Positions 34,636 to 42,876 of a DNA stretch of 64,000 nucleotides are shown piece after piece. How positions within the stretch are numbered: the first letter of the stretch is position 1; each line of letters starts with the position of its first letter. The position numbers were made by a program, and so were the translations under genes. The DNA comes from Fulvivirga sediminis. Its GTDB lineage: Bacteria; Bacteroidota; Bacteroidia; Cytophagales; Cyclobacteriaceae. The stretch lies in contig NZ_JAESIY010000001.1 of assembly GCF_016757215.1 (NCBI RefSeq), positions 62,001 through 126,000 of the forward strand, written 5' to 3'. A model generated the notes under the pieces. It saw only the letters and a program-made list of their open reading frames with translations, was not told where the DNA came from and did not search any database.

Positions 34636-35385
34636 TTATCCTGCCGCAACCTCCTCCAACTTCTCTATCCAAAAATTATTAAACCCCTCTCCTATATGCA
34701 TGGTAATGATATTGAGCTGTAGTAGTTCTAAAATGGCTAAAAAATTAAATATAACCGCTATTTTATTAGGGTCATGCTCTATTACCTTAGAAAATGCAAG
34801 TCTCGGTGATTTTGCTAGTTCATCTACAATAAAATCTTTTTGTCCCGAAATAGTGTAAGGATATTGAATTACCTCATGCGTAGGCTTATTCTTTTCTATT
34901 TCATATCTTTCTATAACTCGCTGAAATACTCTTAGTAATTTGTATAAATCAAGGTCTTGAATTTCAGCCTCTACGTTAATAGTTTCAGATAGAGATCTTA
35001 CTTCTTTGGCTATATTGCCACGTTTCTCTTTGCTGATCTGAGCATCCTCCATATTTTTGAGTTGCTCAATAACCGATTTGTACTTTTTGTATTCCAACAA
35101 ATGTTTTACTAACTCTTCCCTCGGATCAATTTCATTTCCTTCATCATCAAGCTGTGGCCTGGGGAGTAAAAGTTTAGATTTTATCCGCATTAAAGTAGCA
35201 GCTACTAGAATAAATTCACTGGCTACTTCTATATTCATTTGCTCTAAATGATGTAGGTAATCTAAAAAGTCGTTTGTAATTTTAGAAATAGGGATGTCAT
35301 TAATATCTAGCTCATCTCTCTCAATAAAGAAAAGCAGTAGGTCGAAGGGACCTTCAAATAGGGGTAATTTTATTTCAAAACTCAA
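34636..35385 (-). CDS. scpA: Segregation and condensation protein A
   Basis: ScpA is the kleisin that bridges the SMC ATPase heads in the bacterial condensin. The 249-residue sequence has the N-terminal kleisin helix (FEGPFDLLLFFIERDELDI) and the C-terminal winged-helix segment (AVIFNFLAILELLQLN), with an acidic linker between. scpB and smc are not in the window. A TATCTTTG -7 box precedes it. The flippase-like gene follows without a gap. Confidence 0.92.
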   Translation of the reverse strand: MSFEIKLPLFEGPFDLLLFFIERDELDINDIPISKITNDFLDYLHHLEQMNIEVASEFILVAATLMRIKSKLLLPRPQLDDEGNEIDPREELVKHLLEYKKYKSVIEQLKNMEDAQISKEKRGNIAKEVRSLSETINVEAEIQDLDLYKLLRVFQRVIERYEIEKNKPTHEVIQYPYTISGQKDFIVDELAKSPRLAFSKVIEHDPNKIAVIFNFLAILELLQLNIITMHIGEGFNNFWIEKLEEVAAG

Positions 35386-35421
35386 AATAAATCTGCTTTA
35401 TTGATAATAAATGAACCACTT

Positions 35422-35429
35422 CAAAGATA
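35422..35429 (-). promoter_or_regulatory. -7 promoter box for scpA
   Basis: The minus strand reads TATCTTTG, matching TAnnTTTG, 37-44 nt before the scpA start. No -33 TTG at good spacing was found. Confidence 0.45.
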
Positions 35430-35470
35430 TTACTTAAAGGTCAAATAATACCCTGTTGCCAAAAAAAATG

Positions 35471-35478
35471 TAAATTTG
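35471..35478 (+). promoter_or_regulatory. -7 promoter box for dxs
   Basis: TAAATTTG matches TAnnTTTG and would give a leader of about 90 nt before the ATG at 35574. A TTG exists upstream, but only 12 nt away. Confidence 0.5.
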
Positions 35479-35573
35479 CACCATCTGTGTTATAATCATT
35501 GCTTCATTTGCAATAGGTTTACAAAACAGTTACATTGAGTTATTGTTTAAGAGTTACAAACCCATTTTTTCTG

Positions 35574-37496
35574 ATGTTAATTGAGCCCGGAAAACTTTTA
35601 TCTACCATCAATAGCCCGGATGATTTAAAAAATTTAGATCAAACGCAGTTGGTGAGACTTTGTGATGAGTTAAGACATTTTATTATAGATAATGTCTCTG
35701 TCTATGGTGGCCATTTTGGTGCAAGCCTTGGGGTGGTAGAACTCACTGTAGCTTTACATTATGTTTTTAATACACCTAAAGATCAGCTGGTTTGGGATGT
35801 TGGTCATCAGGCTTATGGGCATAAAATTCTTACAGGCAGAAGGGATTTGTTTCATACTAATAGAATGTATAAAGGTATCTCTGGCTTTCCTAAAATGAAG
35901 GAGAGTGAGTATGATTCTTTTGGTGTTGGCCATTCGTCAACTTCTATTTCTGCTGCTTTAGGGATGGCAGCAGCATCTAAATATAAAGGTCTTGAAGATA
36001 GGCAGCATATAGCCGTAATAGGTGATGGAGCCATGACTGGTGGTCTTGCCTTTGAGGCCATGAATCACGCAGGTGTTTCTAATACGAATTTACTGATAGT
36101 TCTGAATGACAATTGTATGTCTATTGACCCTAATGTGGGTGCATTAAAAGACTATCTAACTGATATTACTACATCACATACCTATAATAAGGTAAAAGAT
36201 GATGTATGGAAAATTCTTGGCAAGGTCAGTAAGTTTGGACCTAATGCAAGAGAGATAATTTCTAAAGTAGAGAACAGCATAAAATCATTTTTGCTCAGCC
36301 AGAGCAATATGTTCGAGTCTTTAAATTTACGCTACTTTGGTCCTGTTGATGGGCATGATGTAAATCATCTAGTAAGCGTAATGGAGGACTTAAAGGATAT
36401 TAAAGGTCCTAAAATACTGCATTGTATTACCATGAAAGGTAAGGGGTATGGTCCTGCCGAAAATGGAAATCAGACTACCTGGCATGCACCGGGTAAATTT
36501 GATAAAGTAACAGGCGAAATCAGAAAAAAGGTTTATGAAACGCCTCAGCCTCCTAAATATCAGGATGTCTTTGGGCATACTTTGGTAGAGCTGGCACGTA
36601 AGAATGATGGTATTATGGGAATAACCCCAGCGATGCCTTCTGGTTCTTCAATGAACATTATGATGAAGGAAATGCCTGATCGTGCCTTTGATGTGGGTAT
36701 TGCTGAGCAACATGCTGTTACCTTTTCAGCTGGTTTGGCAAGTCAGGGATTAGTTCCGTTCTGTAATATCTATAGCTCTTTCATGCAAAGAGCTTATGAT
36801 CAAGTTATTCATGATGTTTGTATTCAAGATCTTCCAGTTAACTTCTGCCTGGATAGGGCTGGCTTTGCTGGTGCCGATGGACCAACACATCATGGGGCTT
36901 ACGATATCGCTTACATGCGGTGCATTCCTAATATGATTATCGCTTCTCCTATGAATGAGGCTGAGCTTCGTAATCTAATGTATACTTCTCAAAAACCAAG
37001 AGATGGAAAGGCCTTTACTATTAGGTATCCTCGTGGGCAAGGTGTAATGCCAGATTGGAAAACACCGATGGAAGAAGTGAAGGTAGGAACAGGAAGAAAA
37101 ATTAAAGATGGTGAGGAAGTAGCCATATTAACTATAGGTCATATTGGTAATTATGCCGTGGAGGCTTGTGAAAAATTGGTTAAAAGAGGCCTCAATCCTG
37201 CTCACTATGATATGCGTTTTGTTAAACCTCTAGATGAAGATATTTTACATGAGGTCTTTAAAAACTATTCTAAGGTCATTACCGTGGAGGATGGTTGTTT
37301 GCCTGGAGGTATGGGTAGTGCTATAATTGAATTTATGGCTGATAACGGATACAATGCTCAGGTTTCAAGACTAGGTATACCTGATGCTATTATTGAACAT
37401 GGAGAACAGCTAGAATTGCATAAAGAGTGTGGTTTTGATGCTGATGGTATCGTTGAAGCTGTTATAAAGATATCTGAAAAAGAATTAGCTGGCTAA
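35574..37496 (+). CDS. dxs: 1-deoxy-D-xylulose-5-phosphate synthase
   Basis: Dxs condenses pyruvate and glyceraldehyde 3-phosphate with thiamine diphosphate, the entry to the MEP isoprenoid pathway and a source of thiamine and pyridoxal precursors. From the ATG at 35574 it is 640 residues. Landmarks are GHQAYGHKILTGRR, the ThDP motif GDGAMTGGLAFEAMNHAG ending in NDN, GIAEQHAV with the catalytic glutamate, and the transketolase C-domain. I prefer this ATG to an upstream TTG at 35535, which would add 13 non-conserved residues. It links functionally to the polyprenyl synthase at 2764. An alpha/beta hydrolase follows by 3 nt. Confidence 0.95.
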   Translation: MLIEPGKLLSTINSPDDLKNLDQTQLVRLCDELRHFIIDNVSVYGGHFGASLGVVELTVALHYVFNTPKDQLVWDVGHQAYGHKILTGRRDLFHTNRMYKGISGFPKMKESEYDSFGVGHSSTSISAALGMAAASKYKGLEDRQHIAVIGDGAMTGGLAFEAMNHAGVSNTNLLIVLNDNCMSIDPNVGALKDYLTDITTSHTYNKVKDDVWKILGKVSKFGPNAREIISKVENSIKSFLLSQSNMFESLNLRYFGPVDGHDVNHLVSVMEDLKDIKGPKILHCITMKGKGYGPAENGNQTTWHAPGKFDKVTGEIRKKVYETPQPPKYQDVFGHTLVELARKNDGIMGITPAMPSGSSMNIMMKEMPDRAFDVGIAEQHAVTFSAGLASQGLVPFCNIYSSFMQRAYDQVIHDVCIQDLPVNFCLDRAGFAGADGPTHHGAYDIAYMRCIPNMIIASPMNEAELRNLMYTSQKPRDGKAFTIRYPRGQGVMPDWKTPMEEVKVGTGRKIKDGEEVAILTIGHIGNYAVEACEKLVKRGLNPAHYDMRFVKPLDEDILHEVFKNYSKVITVEDGCLPGGMGSAIIEFMADNGYNAQVSRLGIPDAIIEHGEQLELHKECGFDADGIVEAVIKISEKELAG

Positions 37497-37499
37497 TGA

Positions 37500-38279
37500 A
37501 TGTTATCACCTGTTAAGTACCAGGAAAAAGGTAAGGGCTTCCCATTGGTTTTCATACATGGTTATTGTGAATCCAAAGAAATGTGGGATGACTTTGTCGG
37601 AGAGCTCCCCGATAGCTATCACATACTAGTTCCTGACTTACCAGGTTTTGGCGAGAGTCCTTTGCCAGAGGGAGACTTTACTATAGACGATATAGCAGAA
37701 CTGCTAATTGAGTGGATAGATAGTCTCAATATAAAAGAATGTATTCTCGTAGGTCATAGTCTTGGTGGTTATGTAGCTCTGTCCATGGCTAAATATAATC
37801 CTGATTATATTAAGGGTTTGTGCCTTTTTCATTCTTCTGTCTTTCCTGACGACGAAACAAAAAAAGAAACTCGTAATAAAACTATATCTTTTGTGGAAAA
37901 GAATGGCGTAAAGGTTTTTGCCGACTCTTTTGTACAGCAGCTATTCTATATAGGCAACAGAGAGGCTTGTAGCGCAGCTATTGAGAAGACTATCTCTATA
38001 GTATCAAGCGCAAGTTCAAATGCGCTTATACAGTATGCAAAGGCCATGAGAGATCGTTATGATCGTACTGATGTACTGAAACAATCTGGCAAGCCATTTC
38101 TAATTATTGCAGGTGACAATGACATAGCCGTGTCGGTGGATAAAAGTAAAGAAATGGCAGATATATCTTTAAACTCTACTTTCGTTTTGTTGAACGAAAC
38201 TGGTCATAAAGGAATGTTTGAAAAGCCAGTGGAAACTCAAAGAGCTATTTTGAAATTCGTTGATTCTATAGTTTACTAG
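37500..38279 (+). CDS. Alpha/beta-fold hydrolase
   Basis: This 259-residue cytoplasmic hydrolase has oxyanion-hole FIHGYCES (19-26), nucleophile S87 in VGHSLGGYVA, an acid in IAGDNDIAV and histidine in NETGHKGMFE. The catalytic triad is complete. It resembles the broad MenH/BioH-like group without pointing to one substrate. It starts 3 nt after dxs and is probably co-transcribed, though no metabolic link is evident. Confidence 0.85.
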   Translation: MLSPVKYQEKGKGFPLVFIHGYCESKEMWDDFVGELPDSYHILVPDLPGFGESPLPEGDFTIDDIAELLIEWIDSLNIKECILVGHSLGGYVALSMAKYNPDYIKGLCLFHSSVFPDDETKKETRNKTISFVEKNGVKVFADSFVQQLFYIGNREACSAAIEKTISIVSSASSNALIQYAKAMRDRYDRTDVLKQSGKPFLIIAGDNDIAVSVDKSKEMADISLNSTFVLLNETGHKGMFEKPVETQRAILKFVDSIVY

Positions 38280-38491
38280 TTGTCCCCTATTCTACCTTAT
38301 TAATTTGATTAATTTCTAAACGCTCTCAGAGCGTCTGTACGATAATATGTACGAATTTTAATTTTCTGTGATATTCTCAGCCTTTAGGGATTTTACATGG
38401 AGTTAAGATTCAATTTTGGCTTCCATTTCAGTAGTATATTTCCTATTTCTACGTATCTAATTTTAACTCTGTCTTCATTTAATTTTTTTGA

Positions 38492-38528
38492 AAAATCGGC
38501 CTCTGTGTTGATTGAGGGTCGATTTTGT
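38492..38528 (+). terminator. Terminator candidate in the region after the alpha/beta hydrolase
   Basis: AAAATCG (38492-38498) pairs with CGATTTT (38520-38526), continued by four further pairs (GCCT with GGGT, including G-U) around a 13-nt loop. The T run ends TTTTGTT. It lies more than 200 nt after the stop codon, so its use is uncertain. Confidence 0.4.
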
Positions 38529-38681
38529 TCGGTTTCATTCAGTTGAATAATGCTCTTTTTTTGGCTTGTAATTTTCTGTTTTTAAGTAATTTACATATAA
38601 TTTTAATTGAAATACGTATTAATCTAAATATAGTTGATGAAAAAATAAGTACAAATACTTAGTGTGTTAAATTATTTTTCT

Positions 38682-38689
38682 TAGTTTTG
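38682..38689 (+). promoter_or_regulatory. -7 promoter box for the orphan LuxR regulator
   Basis: TAGTTTTG matches TAnnTTTG and would give a leader of about 170 nt, which includes an AT-rich hairpin at 38779-38800. No clear -33 element was found. Confidence 0.4.
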
Positions 38690-38860
38690 ATCTTTAAATT
38701 TTGGTTTAACGGGGTGAGTATTCGACTCTATTGAAGCGGCCGATTAAGTATGTAGAGGTATGGATCAAGAATGTTGACTTAATATTTCTGTGAATATTAA
38801 ACTGGCTATTTGAGGTGTAAAATTTTATTAAGAAAAGAGGTAAAAGGTTTATAAAAAAGT

Positions 38861-39553
38861 ATGGATAACATTATTAAACTAATGCTAGTAGACGATCATG
38901 AGATCGTGAGAAAGGGTATAAAAGTGCTTTTAGATGGATATGAAGAGTTTGAAGTGGTCTCGGATGTTGGCGGAGGGAAAGAGGCTTTAGGATCGCTTAC
39001 AGGCTTAAAGCCTGATTTGCTTATAATGGATAATAATTTGCTCAGTTCTGATGGAGTAGAGTTGGTGAATAGGGCTAGGGAAATGTATTCTAATTTACCT
39101 ATTATGATTCTTACCGCCAGAAAAGATGAAAAGATTATAACCAAATATATTGATGCGGGTGTTGACGGGTATTTGCTTAAGTATTGTGGTGTAGATGAGC
39201 TGGTAAGAGCTATACAAACGGTTTCCTCTGGGCAGAAATACATAAGTGGAGAGGTCTCTGATATATTAGTAAGCAACTACCTTTCTGCCAAGAAGGCTCA
39301 GAAAATGGCGCCAGAATTACAAGTAGAGCGAAGAATCGATTATGGCTTAACTAAGAGAGAACGACAGATTTTGAAGTTAATTTATTCTGGTATTTCTAAT
39401 AAAGAGATTGCTGAGCAGCTGGATAAAAGCATAAGAACTATTGAAACTCATCGTTTTAATATAATGAAGAAGCTGGAGGTGAGTAATGTTTCTGAGCTCT
39501 TTCATACCATCGAGAATGAGCCTTCCTTAAAGATGGAATTGACAAAATATTGA
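38861..39553 (+). CDS. Orphan NarL/FixJ-type response regulator
   Basis: A receiver domain (about 1-122) has D11-D12, phosphoacceptor D57 in LLIMDNNLLS, threonine in MILTAR and lysine in YLLKYCG. A LuxR-type helix-turn-helix follows at about 160-222 (LTKRERQILKLIYSGISNKE). No kinase gene is adjacent, so its partner is elsewhere. It has a long leader and is flanked by TACGTA hexamers on both sides, which could be its sites or may be unrelated. Confidence 0.92.
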   Translation: MDNIIKLMLVDDHEIVRKGIKVLLDGYEEFEVVSDVGGGKEALGSLTGLKPDLLIMDNNLLSSDGVELVNRAREMYSNLPIMILTARKDEKIITKYIDAGVDGYLLKYCGVDELVRAIQTVSSGQKYISGEVSDILVSNYLSAKKAQKMAPELQVERRIDYGLTKRERQILKLIYSGISNKEIAEQLDKSIRTIETHRFNIMKKLEVSNVSELFHTIENEPSLKMELTKY

Positions 39554-39588
39554 CAATCTCGATGTTATAAGCATAATATTTTAGCTGT

Positions 39589-39774
39589 TACGTATATAAA
39601 GGCTATGTGATATTTTTTAAATGTCTTAATAATAGGCTTTTATGTTTTTTTGGTATTGCCTATTGTATGGATTTATAGATATTATTACGTATTGTTTTGT
39701 TTAAACAAAATACGTAATTATGATACAGCTTTAAATTACGTAATATATTTATACGTACGTAATTTAAATACGTA
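39589..39774. repeat. Cluster of seven TACGTA hexamers in nested inverted repeats
   Basis: TACGTA occurs at 39589, 39686, 39711, 39737, 39752, 39756 and 39769. ATTACGTATT (39684-39693) is inverted as AATACGTAAT (39709-39718). TTAAATTACGTA (39731-39742) is perfectly inverted as TACGTAATTTAA (39756-39767). A further stem AATAGGC/GCCTATT spans 39631-39664. The cluster lies between the 3' ends of two convergent genes, so it is not an ordinary promoter position. It may be a protein-binding array or a pair of bidirectional hairpins. Confidence 0.7.
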
Positions 39775-39802
39775 AATATACTTATTTTTGGTTTACGCCG
39801 AT

Positions 39803-39952
39803 TTATCCACCACATCCGAGGTTTTTCTTGATATTATTATGAGGTAAGATACCGAATGAGTTGAATTCTTCAATGTCATTTTCTTTCGTCTCTTCTTTTT
39901 TATTTGCTAGGTTCTTCTTGTCCTTCTTTTTTCCTTCTATATGATTATTCAT
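39803..39952 (-). CDS. 49-residue charged peptide ending Gly-Cys-Gly-Gly, unknown
   Basis: I do not recognise this short gene. The ATG is at 39952 and the TAA at 39803-39805. The first half is very rich in lysine, asparagine and glutamate (MNNHIEGKKKDKKNLANKKE). A more ordered second half follows (EEFNSFGILPHNNIKKN), and the chain ends LGCGG. There is no signal peptide or membrane segment, and the single cysteine is third from the end. The codon pattern looks like its neighbours. It is divergent from a prolyl-oligopeptidase-type gene 76 nt away and convergent with the LuxR regulator across the TACGTA cluster. A precursor peptide or a small carrier-like protein are both conceivable; neither is shown. 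Confidence 0.55.
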   Translation of the reverse strand: MNNHIEGKKKDKKNLANKKEETKENDIEEFNSFGILPHNNIKKNLGCGG

Positions 39953-40028
39953 GCCACTTAAATTATTTAATAGTAATTATTCTTTATAACACCATATTTT
40001 GATGGTCAGTTTACAATATTGACATAAT

Positions 40029-42161
40029 ATGAAATTACCAATATCAATATTCATCTCTTTATTCATTAGCTGTATGTTTGTGGGGTGTAATAAAATTGAA
40101 AAGGAAAATAGTATGAATAGACCAATACCGCCTAAAGCGGAAAAGATTAATAAGGAGTTGGATGCCCATGGAGAGGTGAGAGTAGATAATTATTATTGGC
40201 TCAACGAACGTAAAAATCAGAAGGTTATAGATTACTTGGAGGCAGAAAATGCTTATACAGATACTATAATGAAGCATACAGAGCCTTTACAAGAAAAGTT
40301 ATACAATGAAATGGTAGGCCGGATAAAACAAACAGATGAATCTGTGCCTTATAGAAGCAACGGTTATTGGTATTATACCCGGTTTGAGGAGGGGCAGGAA
40401 TACCCGGTTTTCTGTAGAAAGAAAGGTTCTTTGGATAATGATGAGGAGGTAATGCTTAATGTTAATATAATGGCAGAGGGTCATGATTTTTATCAAGTGG
40501 GAGGTATAAATGTTAGTTTGGATAATAAGCTACTGGCATATGGTGTAGATTCTGTAGGTAGAAGGCAATATACTATACACGTGAAGAACCTGGAAACTGG
40601 CGTAATAATGGAGACCGCTATAAGTAATACTACTGGTGGCAGTACTTGGGCTAATGACAATAAGACGTTATTTTATACTAAAAAGGATCCGGCTACTCTT
40701 CGTTCTAATCAAATATTTAAGCATAAGCTTGCTTCTAATACTAATGACGAGCTTATCTATGAGGAAAATGATGATACTTTTTACACTGGTATATATAAGT
40801 CGAAATCTGATAAGTATTTAATCATCTGGTCAGGAAGTACACTTACAAATGATTATCGCATTCTTAATGCTGATACTCCTGATGGTGAATTTAGAGAGTT
40901 TATTCCAAGAGAGCGTGGACTGGAATACATGATTGAACATTCTGAGGATAAGTTTTATATAGTTACTAACTGGCAGGCTACTAACTTCAGACTTATGGAA
41001 ACTCCAGAAAATTCCACAGCTAAATCTAGCTGGAAGGAGGTAATTAGGCACAGGGAAGAAGTTTACTTGGAGGGAATAGAAGTTTTTCAAAAATACCTTG
41101 TGGTGGAGGAAAGAACCAATGGTCTTACTCAACTAAGAGTGATTAACCAATCGACGAAAGAGGAACACTACCTTGATTTTGGTGAGGAGGCTTATACTGC
41201 TTATATAGGGACCAACCCAGAATTTGATACTGATGTACTTAGATATGGTTATACTTCGCTTACTACGCCTAATTCTGTCTATGATTATAATATGCAGAGT
41301 AAAGAAAAGACGCTAATGAAGCAGCAAGAAGTTGTAGGTGGATATCACCCTGAAGAATATGAAACTAAGCGGCTTTTTGCTACGTCTCGCGACGGCGTTA
41401 AAGTGCCTATTTCTTTGGTTTACAAAAAATCTTTGAAGAACGAAGAGGGAAATCCTACCCTGCTTTACGGCTATGGCTCTTATGGAGCTACTATTGATCC
41501 GTCATTTAGTTCCGTTCGGCTGAGTCTTATTGATAGAGGTTTTGTATATGCCATTGCTCACATACGAGGAGGTCAGATGATGGGGCGTCAGTGGTATGAA
41601 GATGGAAAGATGTTTAAAAAGATAAATACTTTTAATGATTTCATTGATTGTGCGGAGTATTTGATAGACCAGCAGTATGCAGAAAAGGATGAACTATACG
41701 CTATGGGTGGTAGTGCTGGGGGTTTACTCATGGGAGCGGTGGTAAACCAAAGACCTGATTTATGGAAGGGGGTAGTGGCAGCAGTACCATTTGTAGATGT
41801 AATGACTACTATGCTTGATGAGAGTATACCTCTTACCACGGGAGAATATGACGAATGGGGCAATCCTAACCAAAAGGATTCATATGATTATATGCTTTCT
41901 TATTCTCCTTATGATAATGTGAAAGCTCAAGAATACCCCAATATGCTTGTAACTACCGGGCTTCATGATTCTCAAGTACAATACTGGGAACCCGCTAAGT
42001 GGGTGGCTAAGTTACGAGAGATGAAAACCGATGATAATATTATTCTTCTTGAAACTAATATGGATGCCGGACATGGTGGCGCATCGGGCAGATTTCAACA
42101 GTATAAGGAAACTGCTTTGGATTATGCCTTTATTCTTGATTTGGCAAACATCAAGGAATAG
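40029..42161 (+). CDS. S9 family peptidase lipoprotein (oligopeptidase B/prolyl oligopeptidase type)
   Basis: This 710-residue serine peptidase begins with a lipoprotein-like signal (C20 in FVGC). A seven-bladed propeller domain (about 90-430) precedes the catalytic alpha/beta-hydrolase domain. The nucleophile lies in GGSAGGLLMG (near 567), the acid in TGLHDSQV (near 655) and the histidine in DAGHGGASG (near 690). The N-terminal PVRVDNYYWL-like and RGGQMMGRQWYEDGK segments fit oligopeptidase B more than strict prolyl oligopeptidase. It probably degrades short peptides in the periplasm. It is divergent from the 49-residue peptide gene. A strong hairpin follows. Confidence 0.9.
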   Translation: MKLPISIFISLFISCMFVGCNKIEKENSMNRPIPPKAEKINKELDAHGEVRVDNYYWLNERKNQKVIDYLEAENAYTDTIMKHTEPLQEKLYNEMVGRIKQTDESVPYRSNGYWYYTRFEEGQEYPVFCRKKGSLDNDEEVMLNVNIMAEGHDFYQVGGINVSLDNKLLAYGVDSVGRRQYTIHVKNLETGVIMETAISNTTGGSTWANDNKTLFYTKKDPATLRSNQIFKHKLASNTNDELIYEENDDTFYTGIYKSKSDKYLIIWSGSTLTNDYRILNADTPDGEFREFIPRERGLEYMIEHSEDKFYIVTNWQATNFRLMETPENSTAKSSWKEVIRHREEVYLEGIEVFQKYLVVEERTNGLTQLRVINQSTKEEHYLDFGEEAYTAYIGTNPEFDTDVLRYGYTSLTTPNSVYDYNMQSKEKTLMKQQEVVGGYHPEEYETKRLFATSRDGVKVPISLVYKKSLKNEEGNPTLLYGYGSYGATIDPSFSSVRLSLIDRGFVYAIAHIRGGQMMGRQWYEDGKMFKKINTFNDFIDCAEYLIDQQYAEKDELYAMGGSAGGLLMGAVVNQRPDLWKGVVAAVPFVDVMTTMLDESIPLTTGEYDEWGNPNQKDSYDYMLSYSPYDNVKAQEYPNMLVTTGLHDSQVQYWEPAKWVAKLREMKTDDNIILLETNMDAGHGGASGRFQQYKETALDYAFILDLANIKE

Positions 42162-42178
42162 TGTAGTCATTTAAAAAC

Positions 42179-42216
42179 AGGTTAAGGCAAAAATTCCACA
42201 TATTTTGCCTTAACCT
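42179..42216 (+). terminator. Strong hairpin after the S9 peptidase
   Basis: AGGTTAAGGCAAAA (42179-42192) pairs perfectly with TTTTGCCTTAACCT (42203-42216) over 14 bp around a 10-nt loop. The following sequence is ACCCCGTTTTT, so the T run is displaced by a few bases. Confidence 0.65.
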
Positions 42217-42345
42217 ACCCCGTTTTTGCATAAACAGGGCTTTAATCTTATTTGGTATATTAGTTGATTACAAATGGTTGTTAAAACAATGTAACCAAAC
42301 CTATTAACACACCTCATTATATTTTGATCATGATATTTTAATGGG

Positions 42346-42354
42346 AGGAGGTGA
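42346..42354 (+). promoter_or_regulatory. Unusually strong Shine-Dalgarno sequence deciding a TTG start
   Basis: AGGAGGTGA is complementary to the 16S rRNA tail and ends 6 nt before TTG 42361. Such a full match is rare in this window and favours TTG over the ATG at 42379. An overlapping seven-codon frame starts at ATG 42341 and runs through the site. Confidence 0.6.
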
Positions 42355-42360
42355 GTTAAT

Positions 42361-42819
42361 TTGAAAATTAATATACCAATGAATCATACACAACATAGTA
42401 AAAAAGTTGCTCAACCATTAGCAGAACTGGTAAAACACCACCAAGAGGCTATTGAATCTTTCAGTAAGGTTAAAGAAAGTACTTCAGATGCAAAGCTTCA
42501 AGAATATTGTGATACTGCTATCGCTTTAAGAAATACGCTTATTGAAGATTTGAACGATGAAATCGATAAGTTAACTACTGATTTTAATTTAAATAAAAGG
42601 ATGAATGTACTCACGTTTGGTAAGGTGAGTAGAAGTAAAATGAGTCAGCTCGTAGAGAAGGTAGAAAAGTCGATCGTCGGTGTTTATATGCAGGTTATAA
42701 GAAGTAACACTTTTAGCAATACCACCGAGAGTATTTTGAAAGCTCAACTGGAAACCTTGAGAAATAGGCTCAAATTGGCTAAGAAGTTTTCTGGTACTGG
42801 AATGCTTAAAGCGGCTTAA
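42361..42819 (+). CDS. Small all-helical protein, ferritin-like DUF2383-type
   Basis: This roughly 150-residue soluble protein appears entirely helical. Its long amphipathic segments (PLAELVKHHQEAIESFSKV, then a helix ending TAIALRNTLIEDLNDEID) recall the DUF2383/PA2169 four-helix family. The match is only by general look. The start is taken as TTG 42361 because of a full Shine-Dalgarno sequence; ATG 42379 would drop six residues. It is monocistronic by position, between the S9 peptidase hairpin and an MFS exporter 57 nt downstream. Confidence 0.7.
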   Translation: MKINIPMNHTQHSKKVAQPLAELVKHHQEAIESFSKVKESTSDAKLQEYCDTAIALRNTLIEDLNDEIDKLTTDFNLNKRMNVLTFGKVSRSKMSQLVEKVEKSIVGVYMQVIRSNTFSNTTESILKAQLETLRNRLKLAKKFSGTGMLKAA

Positions 42820-42876
42820 AATTATATATTTTCTTATAAATTGAAATAAGATGATTAGGCATGTTAAATTCGCATC

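Larger units (their letters stand above)
38280..38860. other. Intergenic region before the orphan LuxR regulator, 581 nt
   Basis: This region contains a possible terminator (38492-38528), a small hairpin CGCTC-TCA-GAGCG (38321-38333), two TACGTA hexamers (38450-38455 and 38613-38618), a -7 box (38682-38689) and an AT-rich hairpin TTAATATT/AATATTAA (38779-38800). A minus-strand open frame lacking ATG, GTG or TTG runs 38393-38581. I see no accepted gene. Confidence 0.5.

Noticed and set aside
38701-38760. tRNA-like look around GGGGTGAGTATTCGACTC
   Set aside because: No acceptor, anticodon and T-arm pairing in the right order could be drawn.
39803-42161. The GCGG peptide and S9 peptidase as a complete modified-peptide (RiPP) cluster
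   Set aside because: No radical-SAM, cyclodehydratase, lanthionine or transporter gene is adjacent, and lipoprotein S9 peptidases are common housekeeping genes; only the peptide itself is reported.
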